From positions 62,001 through 126,000 of the forward strand of contig NZ_JAJUBB010000011.1 of assembly GCF_028683135.1 (NCBI RefSeq): a stretch of DNA of 64,000 nt, in the 5' to 3' direction. Source of the stretch: Enterovibrio qingdaonensis. Lineage in GTDB: Bacteria; Pseudomonadota; Gammaproteobacteria; Enterobacterales; Vibrionaceae. A program made the translations under genes and the position numbers. How positions within the stretch are numbered: position 1 is the first letter of the stretch; the number at the start of each line of letters is the position of its first letter. The notes beneath the pieces were generated by a model that saw only the letters and a list, made by a program, of their open reading frames with translations, was not told where the DNA came from and did not search any database. Positions 58,950-64,000 of the stretch are shown here, in pieces.

Positions 58950-59275
58950 TTTGAAGTTTCCTTGAGATTAACGAATATTTACCTGACGAGATGCATCATT
59001 GTGGAATGTCATATTTTTTCTAAGGAATAATTCAAAATGAAATATTAATATTTGACTCAATACTCAAAAGGTCATTTCGACCCATTCGAAACAGTGAGTT
59101 ATAGTGATCAACCTCAAATAAAGACCGAATAAGTGCTTTAAAACGGTCATTTTGAACAGGGGTAAATGAAAAAACGTTTCACGAATGAAACGTTTAAAAA
59201 GTTTTCATTTTGACGCATTCAAACTGGTACATTTTGCAACGACATCGAATCCCAATTTGAATCAAGGAATATGTA
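58950..59275. other. Divergent control region, MFS operon / nitroreductase
   Basis: No gene. Three related elements occur: TCATTTCGACCCATTC (59073), TCATTTTGAAC (59147) and TCATTTTGACGCATTC (59205). The 11-mer CATTTTGACGC of the last (59206-59216) recurs at 51796-51806. A LacI-like operator lies at 59172-59195. TTTCGA-CCCAT-TCGAAA forms a dyad over the first element. Confidence 0.5.
59172..59195 (+). promoter_or_regulatory. LacI/GalR-type operator
   Basis: AAACGTTTCA-CGAA-TGAAACGTTT has perfect 10-bp arms, each with the central CG typical of LacI-family sites. A GalR/GalS-type gene lies 1 kb downstream and is the likely binder. The site is 80 bp before the nitroreductase start. Confidence 0.65.
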
Positions 59276-59959
59276 ATGAAGAACTTCACTGATATTGTCG
59301 AATATCGCCGCTCTATCCGAAAGTATGACCAAGAATTCGACTTTGACCCTAAAGTCGTAGAGCGTGCACTCGCATTGGCAACACTGGCACCTAACAGCTC
59401 AAACATGCAAATGTGGGAATTCCACCGCGTAAAAAGCCCAGAAAAAGTAGAGCTCATGAAGACATGTTGCTTAGGTCAAAATGCGGCGAAAACAGCGAAC
59501 GAATTAGTGGCGTTTGTCACCACCCCGCACAAATGGAAAGAACGCGCGGACATGAACGCGAAGGTGATTCGTAACGCGTTTGCCTCCAAACCAAATACAC
59601 CAGAACACGTGTTTGCTTATTATGAAAAAGACATGCCTTTCCTCTATGGCGGTCAAGACATGGTTGAGTACAAAGGCGTTGCGGGAGAGGAAGGCGAAAA
59701 CCAACGCAAAGAAGACGTTCGCGTCATTTTGAACAAGAGTGTTGCTCTCGCTGCGATGACGTTCATGTATGCACTGTCAGAAGAGGGTTACGATTCCTGC
59801 CCGATGGAAGGCTTTGAAGAAGACAAAGTCAAAGAACTGCTCGGCCTGCCGAAAGAAGTCGACGTTTGTATGGTGGTGAGCTGTGGTAAACGCCTGCCAG
59901 AAGGTGTTTATGGCCCTCGCCTACGCGTTGAATTAAGCGACGTCGTTAAAGAGCACTAA
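59276..59959 (+). CDS. Nitroreductase-family FMN oxidoreductase
   Basis: A 227-residue protein. The nitroreductase N-terminus YRRSIRKYD (FMN-phosphate Arg) and LAPNSSNMQMWEFHRV near 40 (ribityl contacts) are clear; the C-terminal CMVVSCGKRLPEGVYG fits. It would use NAD(P)H with FMN to reduce a quinone, nitro compound or similar. ATG 59276 has AAGGAATA upstream. It is divergent from the MFS operon and shares its control region. Confidence 0.85.
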   Translation: MKNFTDIVEYRRSIRKYDQEFDFDPKVVERALALATLAPNSSNMQMWEFHRVKSPEKVELMKTCCLGQNAAKTANELVAFVTTPHKWKERADMNAKVIRNAFASKPNTPEHVFAYYEKDMPFLYGGQDMVEYKGVAGEEGENQRKEDVRVILNKSVALAAMTFMYALSEEGYDSCPMEGFEEDKVKELLGLPKEVDVCMVVSCGKRLPEGVYGPRLRVELSDVVKEH

Positions 59960-60076
59960 TACCCATAACCTGAAGGACACCTGACCATTTTGACACTAAC
60001 CCAGAATGCGTCAGCGTCATAATGATAACAACTGAGTTCAAGGATGGACTCTCAGCACCACAATACGCATTAATTT

Positions 60077-60104
60077 GCCGCCCTCCCTCGGGCGGCTTTT
60101 TTAT
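60077..60104 (+). terminator. Intrinsic terminator of the nitroreductase gene
   Basis: GCCGCCC / GGGCGGC with a 6-nt loop and T6. The rest of 59960-60310 holds no gene apart from the operator before the LacI gene. Confidence 0.85.
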
Positions 60105-60248
60105 TAATCAAACTTTCAACGCCCCTGAACGTCGACCAACCAAACCCCAGAACGAACTTCAAATCCTGCTATAAAACTGTAATCGTTAACACAAGCACAA
60201 ACGCCAATAAAAATAAGGGATAACCTCCATTTATCATCGAGGAAAACC

Positions 60249-60269
60249 GTAAACATTTGCGATGTTTAC
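60249..60269 (+). promoter_or_regulatory. Candidate autoregulatory operator of the GalR-type gene
   Basis: GTAAACAT-TTGCG-ATGTTTAC is a perfect 8-bp dyad 41 bp before the start codon at 60311. A weaker GTAATCGTTAACAC-type site lies at about 60177. Confidence 0.55.
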
Positions 60270-60310
60270 ACTCGCGGTGTTTAATGGGTTGTTCGATTAA
60301 GGGGATCTCC

Positions 60311-61309
60311 ATGGCAACAATCAAAGATGTAGCAAGGGAAGCAGGCGTTTCGGTTGCGACAGTGTCACGCGTCATCAACAAGTCACCCAAAGCCAGCCAG
60401 TCATCCATTGACTCGGTCAGCTTGGCGATGAAACAGTTAGGCTACCGTCCCAATGCGGCTGCTCGTGCGCTCGTGAGCCAAAGTACCAACACGGTTGGCG
60501 TCTTAGTTTCCGATGTTTCCGACCCCTTTTTTGGCAGCATGATTAAAGCCATTGATCAGGTTGCACGTGAAAATGGCAAACACATTCTTATCGGTAACGG
60601 ATATCACAAAGCAGAAGACGAACGTCATGCATTGGAGCTCCTTATCAATGCACGTTGTGAAGCCATCATCGTTCACGCAAAAGGCCTTTCCGACGAAGAG
60701 TTGATTGGCTATGCCAAGGAAGTCAAAGGTATGGTGATCATCAACCGCCATATCCCTGAAATCGCCGAACGATGCATTGCGCTTGATAACCGCAAAGGTG
60801 CCTACTTAGCCACTGATTTTTTAATCCGCCACGGTCACCGAAACATTGCGTGCATTGCATCAGCGCAAGACATTGAAGATACCGAACAACGCCTCGATGG
60901 GTATTTAGCCGCACTCAAGGATAACGGTGTATCACTCAGCAAAAGCTATATCGAATACGGTGAAGTCAGCAGTGATGGCGGCGAAATTGCAATGACGAAC
61001 CTGCTCAGCAAATCCCTGAGCTTTACAGCTGTTGTGGCATATAACGATTACATGGCGGCAGGTGCGTTGGCCGCGTTAGACCAAAATGGCATAGCGGTAC
61101 CGAGCAAAATGTCTATCGTCGGTTTTGATGATGGCTTGATTGCACGCTTTGTTCACCCTAGCCTGACCACGATTCGTTACCCCATTGAAATCATGGCGGA
61201 GCGTGCATCCCGTCTTGCATTGGCTCTTTCTAAAAATGCAGAGATTGAAGACGAAACGGCGATTTTCTCCCCAACACTGGTACGCCGAAACTCCGTTGCA
61301 TCACTTTAA
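60311..61309 (+). CDS. LacI/GalR-family repressor, GalR/GalS-like
   Basis: A 332-residue repressor. The HTH ATIKDVAREAGVSVATVSRV fills residues 2-22, followed by the hinge helix (PNAAARALVSQS) and a sugar-binding core very like E. coli GalS/GalR (HILIGNGYHKAEDERHALEL, IIVHAKGLSDEEL, FTAVVAYNDYMAAGALAAL, ending TLVRRNSVAS). ATG 60311 follows AAGGGGAT; an upstream extension to 60257 overlaps the operator. No galactose gene is nearby, so it may serve the adjacent nitroreductase/MFS region. Confidence 0.9.
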   Translation: MATIKDVAREAGVSVATVSRVINKSPKASQSSIDSVSLAMKQLGYRPNAAARALVSQSTNTVGVLVSDVSDPFFGSMIKAIDQVARENGKHILIGNGYHKAEDERHALELLINARCEAIIVHAKGLSDEELIGYAKEVKGMVIINRHIPEIAERCIALDNRKGAYLATDFLIRHGHRNIACIASAQDIEDTEQRLDGYLAALKDNGVSLSKSYIEYGEVSSDGGEIAMTNLLSKSLSFTAVVAYNDYMAAGALAALDQNGIAVPSKMSIVGFDDGLIARFVHPSLTTIRYPIEIMAERASRLALALSKNAEIEDETAIFSPTLVRRNSVASL

Positions 61310-61342
61310 TTTGTACTGAAGAAATCAATTTGCACCGAGCAC

Positions 61343-61374
61343 AAAAAAGCACCGCTAGCAGGCGGTGCTTTTTC
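61343..61374 (+). terminator. Bidirectional terminator between GalR-type and racemase genes
   Basis: AAGCACCGC / GCGGTGCTT (61347-61355 with 61362-61370) with A6 before and T5 after. Confidence 0.88.
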
Positions 61375-61391
61375 TATTTCTGGCCGTTGTG

Positions 61392-62447
61392 TTATTCCGA
61401 GAAATGCTGCGCTAACGCATCCAATACACGCTCATCAGTCAATTTATCTGCTTCAATTAGCTCAATATCCAACTGAATCAGCTTCTCTTTTACATCAATC
61501 GCTTCTTTAGAAAAGAATAGCGTTGGCAAATGCGCGTAGCTGCCAGTGATCGCCTTGTTCTGTGATTTCGCGTACTGCGCCGTTAGCGCAAAGATGCGAT
61601 TTTGCACTTCTGCAATCGAAGACAGAGACGTGACTTCAATGGCAAACGGCAAAAACCAGTCAAGGTTTTCACGACGGAATGACGCCATAGGCACGTCCAG
61701 TTCAAACGCCTGACCTTTGGCATTTGCCAGTTTAGTTGCCAAGACCATTGAAGCATCAATTACGTCGATGTAGTCAGGGATCATGCCGTTTGCTTTAAAG
61801 CGGGCGACATTTGCAGGTGTTAGCACCAAAGGCAGCTCAGTGCATCCTAACACCACCTTTTTGAACGACGATCGCGATGCTTCATCGGTGATCACGTCAC
61901 ACAGCAGTTGCTCAGCTTGCGGCGTAATTTGTGCGGTTTTAACGCCGAACTCAGAGTTATAAATGGCGTCCATCACTTTGGGTTGGTTTTCGGTGCTTGG
62001 CGAGAAGGATGGTACACCATACTCCGCCAACGCTTGTTGATACAAACCAGACTCCATCAAGCTGGTGACACCCATCACCAAAATGTCTTCTGTTTGGCCT
62101 TGTTCAGTCGCTGCTGTTTCTTTCAACATGTCGATAAATGGAACGGGGATATCTGACACGATATCTCGGAACAGTTCATGCGCGCTGTTACACGCCAATC
62201 CCATTGCCGTTGTTCCCAGATGTTGCATAAGTCTGAGGGTGTAAAGTGCGGTGTCGTATTTGCGCAGCTCTGGCAAATCTGTTGGCAACCATTTTTGGGC
62301 AACTTCTTCTGGCTTGTAAGCAAGGCGCGAGTTTCCAAACACCACGTATTCATGTTCAACATGGTTTGGGTAGCTCGCGATTTTGTTCACTAAGTCGACC
62401 ATGGCTTCGTTACCCAAACCACCGATAATCCCTATTCTTTGTTTCAT
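61392..62447 (-). CDS. Aspartate/glutamate racemase-family protein with C-terminal extension
   Basis: A 351-residue protein. Residues 1-240 are an Asp/Glu/hydantoin racemase domain: GIIGGLGNEA at the start and the two catalytic cysteines in LACNSAHE near 86 and LGCTELPL near 200. A PLP-free two-Cys mechanism is expected. The usual length is about 230-250; the last 100 residues are an extra, mostly helical part (VQNRIFALTAQYAKSQ, KEKLIQLDIELIEADKL) that I do not recognise. ATG 62447 has AGGAAA upstream. It lies convergent to the GalR-type gene. Confidence 0.85.
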   Translation of the reverse strand: MKQRIGIIGGLGNEAMVDLVNKIASYPNHVEHEYVVFGNSRLAYKPEEVAQKWLPTDLPELRKYDTALYTLRLMQHLGTTAMGLACNSAHELFRDIVSDIPVPFIDMLKETAATEQGQTEDILVMGVTSLMESGLYQQALAEYGVPSFSPSTENQPKVMDAIYNSEFGVKTAQITPQAEQLLCDVITDEASRSSFKKVVLGCTELPLVLTPANVARFKANGMIPDYIDVIDASMVLATKLANAKGQAFELDVPMASFRRENLDWFLPFAIEVTSLSSIAEVQNRIFALTAQYAKSQNKAITGSYAHLPTLFFSKEAIDVKEKLIQLDIELIEADKLTDERVLDALAQHFSE

Positions 62448-62831
62448 TGCTTTTCCTGTTACAACTTCTTTGGAGAACACACACGCAAACCCACCCTGCG
62501 GAAACCACAAAGTTCATGTTTATTAGCGGCACATGTTGGTCATAGAGATGACATGGATTGCTGAGGTAAATCTCCTGGGGGGGAAAGTGATGCCGAGAAT
62601 AACGAGGGAATATGGCTACTCACCTTGATCGGACATCTTCATCTCGATTTTACATTCGAAAAATCAGTGTCCTAAGCGCAATTAAACCAACAAAGGTGAG
62701 CCAGTTCAAAAATACGAAATCGCAAAACAAGCAAGAAAATAGGAAGGTAAAAAACGTTAGCAGAAGGGGCGAAAACGGTTTATTTAAATTTAACGCGACG
62801 TTTAAAAGGCACCGTAAAAATCAACGTGCGA
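62448..62831. other. Intergenic region, no convincing gene
   Basis: It contains a G7 tract at 62577-62583 and an A-rich stretch. A 91-codon plus-strand frame (62612-62887) is Lys/Arg-rich, runs antisense into the rhodanese gene and is probably not real. Confidence 0.5.
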
Positions 62832-63167
62832 TTATTTACCCTCAAGGCCACGCTCGGCTCTGGCATCATCGATACTGCCCGCATTAAACACATTGAGATA
62901 ACCCGCACTGTTCAACGCTTCCATTGCTTTACCCGCCCGTACCCCACGCACGCAATACAACCCAATCTCCGTGTTTTTATCAGGATAAAGCCTGCTTACT
63001 TCTTCAACGATATCTTGATGGGCGATCCTTGCATCGCCCTGAATATTATCGAAAAAGTGCTCTACCGCACTGCGTGTGTCTATCCATACCATCTCGGCAT
63101 TGACGACCGCACTAAATAGCAACACAAAGAGGCTCGCCACAATTGGTTTGGTGGTTGAACATGCCAT
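62832..63167 (-). CDS. Small periplasmic rhodanese-like protein (PspE-like)
   Basis: A 111-residue protein: signal peptide (PIVASLFVLLFSAVVNA) and one rhodanese domain with WIDTRSAVEH near 28 and the catalytic loop LYCVRGVRAGKA near 72, Cys kept. It resembles PspE, a periplasmic sulfurtransferase. It is a single gene here, the second of two exported rhodaneses in the window. Confidence 0.85.
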   Translation of the reverse strand: MACSTTKPIVASLFVLLFSAVVNAEMVWIDTRSAVEHFFDNIQGDARIAHQDIVEEVSRLYPDKNTEIGLYCVRGVRAGKAMEALNSAGYLNVFNAGSIDDARAERGLEGK

Positions 63168-63365
63168 GTCATTCAGTCCCTCTATTCAGAAACGGTATCG
63201 GAAAAGCTCACGCCCTTTTCCCTTCTCTCTGACATTATCGCTCATGCACGAGTACTGCATTAGATTTATCCACGCTACATCACCTTTACGCAGCTATACG
63301 CGGTTTGACCTTTCTTTACTTAGCATTCACTAACATACGCTTATATTTCCGTAGAGGCGTACCCA

Positions 63366-64000
63366 ATGAACAACACACTTAGGCCAGTCTGGCTGCTCCT
63401 TTCGCTAGTCTCTGCACTATGGTTTTTGGCAGAACCCGAGTTACTCACTTCCACACAGTTTTTCTATTGGCGTGCTGCAATCATTCAGTACTCAGGCATC
63501 ATCTCTATCTTGCTCATGTCATTGACCATGATTCTCGCGCTGCGTTTGCCAATGATTGAGCAATGGACACAAGGATTGGACAAATCCTACCGACTCCACA
63601 AGTGGTTAGGCATTGGAGCCGCAGGATTCGGCATTGCACACTGGCTTTGGTATCAGGTTCCCAAATGGATGGTGATGGCAGCTTGGCTAACCAGACCAAG
63701 CAAACCCAGTGGAGCAAGTTCAGTAGAACCGAGCCAATGGCAAGAGTGGTTGTTGCAACTGCGTGAACCGGCCATGGAAATCGGTGAGAAAGGCTTCTAT
63801 TTGCTGCTGATCTTGGTGGTCGTTTCTCTTTGGGCTGCACTGAAGTACAAACCCTTCAAGCTCTCTCACAAATTAATGGCATTTGCTTACTTGCTGATCG
63901 CATTCCATTCAGCATTGCTACTAAAAGCCAGTTATTGGGCTAATCCAATAAGCTACATCACCCTTGCTGCAATTACGTTGGGTTCAATCGCCGCACTTTA
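63366..64000 (+). CDS. Ferric-reductase-like transmembrane protein (3' end outside window)
   Basis: An open frame from ATG 63366 (GAGG nine bases upstream) to the window edge, 211 residues. Several membrane segments are seen (VWLLLSLVSALWFLAEP, YSGIISILLMSLTMILAL, FYLLLILVVVSLWAA, MAFAYLLIAFHSALLL). Two His pairs spaced as in bis-haem ferric reductases are present: HKWLGIGAAGFGIAH near 78-92 and LSHKLMAFAYLLIAFH near 172-186. A FAD/NAD domain would be expected beyond the edge. It presumably reduces ferric iron or another acceptor. Confidence 0.8.
   Translation, partial: MNNTLRPVWLLLSLVSALWFLAEPELLTSTQFFYWRAAIIQYSGIISILLMSLTMILALRLPMIEQWTQGLDKSYRLHKWLGIGAAGFGIAHWLWYQVPKWMVMAAWLTRPSKPSGASSVEPSQWQEWLLQLREPAMEIGEKGFYLLLILVVVSLWAALKYKPFKLSHKLMAFAYLLIAFHSALLLKASYWANPISYITLAAITLGSIAAL

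Noticed and set aside
62612-62887. 91-codon Lys/Arg-rich plus-strand ORF
   Set aside because: A GAGGG lies upstream, but the frame runs antisense into a real rhodanese gene and looks like translated A-rich spacer.
1-64000. CRISPR arrays, rRNA and tRNA genes
   Set aside because: No regularly spaced repeats and no recognisable tRNA or rRNA segments were seen on either strand by eye.

Overview
The window reads as chromosomal DNA from a marine gamma-proteobacterium, most likely a Vibrio. The grounds are the protein types: a HutA-like haem receptor under a Fur box, a TtrS/TtrR-like sensor pair, an E. coli-like ynjBCD-ynjE-ynjF set, a Vibrio-type REP-associated transposase, a fused ATP-type dihydroxyacetone kinase and GldA. 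The mix of catabolic islands suggests accessory-rich DNA, perhaps the second chromosome; that is inference. I see no rRNA, tRNA, CRISPR array, prophage module or integron attC array.

Layout. (1) 1-3.5 kb: start of a lipoprotein gene (minus), then a fructose-type PTS EIIC and EIIB and an AraC regulator (plus). (2) 3.5-5.9 kb: a His-rich mini-ORF with a C10 tract, a palindromic operator, an ArsP/SO_0444-type permease, an ArsR regulator and a pentapeptide-repeat protein. (3) 6.0-11.6 kb: a mosaic island. A Y1/HUH REP-associated transposase is flanked by copies of a roughly 50-100 bp hairpin repeat, and further copies precede an unrecognised 888-aa Asp-box protein, an Imm11-like gene and a LysR gene. 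Decayed pieces of the transposase and LysR genes lie between them. (4) 11.6-15.1 kb: LysR (HypT-like), an atypical adenosine-deaminase-family enzyme and an AzgA-type purine permease. (5) 15.2-31.4 kb (minus): a second PTS EIIB, an HPr-EI-EIIA fusion and five paralogous GH92 alpha-mannosidase lipoproteins, with a good CRP-like site upstream. The EIIC that would complete this PTS is at the far left, so the mannoside system looks split by regions 2-4.

(6) 31.6-43.1 kb: a minus-strand unit of rhodanese, Fe-S/flavin oxidoreductase, CCG-type Fe-S protein, TVP38 membrane protein, YnjB-YnjC-YnjD ABC transporter and YnjF. It is divergent from a TtrS/TtrR-like two-component pair, with a perfect palindrome in the shared control region. 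(7) 43.1-47.7 kb: Fur-box TonB haem receptor, ABM-fold protein, small zinc-ribbon membrane protein and NanM sialate epimerase. (8) 48.2-54.8 kb (minus): a previously uncalled 59-aa gene, dihydroxyacetone kinase, glycerol dehydrogenase and two tandem DhaR-like activators that have lost sigma-54 features. (9) 54.9-61.3 kb: MFS transporter, acyl-CoA dehydrogenase and CoA-transferase (minus), divergent from a nitroreductase, followed by a GalR/GalS-type repressor; the divergent control region holds a perfect 10-bp-arm operator and repeated elements. (10) 61.4-64 kb: Asp/Glu racemase-family protein, small periplasmic rhodanese and the start of a ferric-reductase-like membrane protein.

How it works together: surface GH92 enzymes would trim alpha-mannosides, and the PTS (HPr-EI-EIIA to EIIB to EIIC) would import and phosphorylate the released sugar under CRP/AraC control. 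The ynj-type unit looks like a regulated sulfur- or selenium-oxyanion response. The gldA/dhaK unit would convert glycerol to dihydroxyacetone phosphate. The repeat-delimited island at 6-11.6 kb is the part least explained by known gene families.
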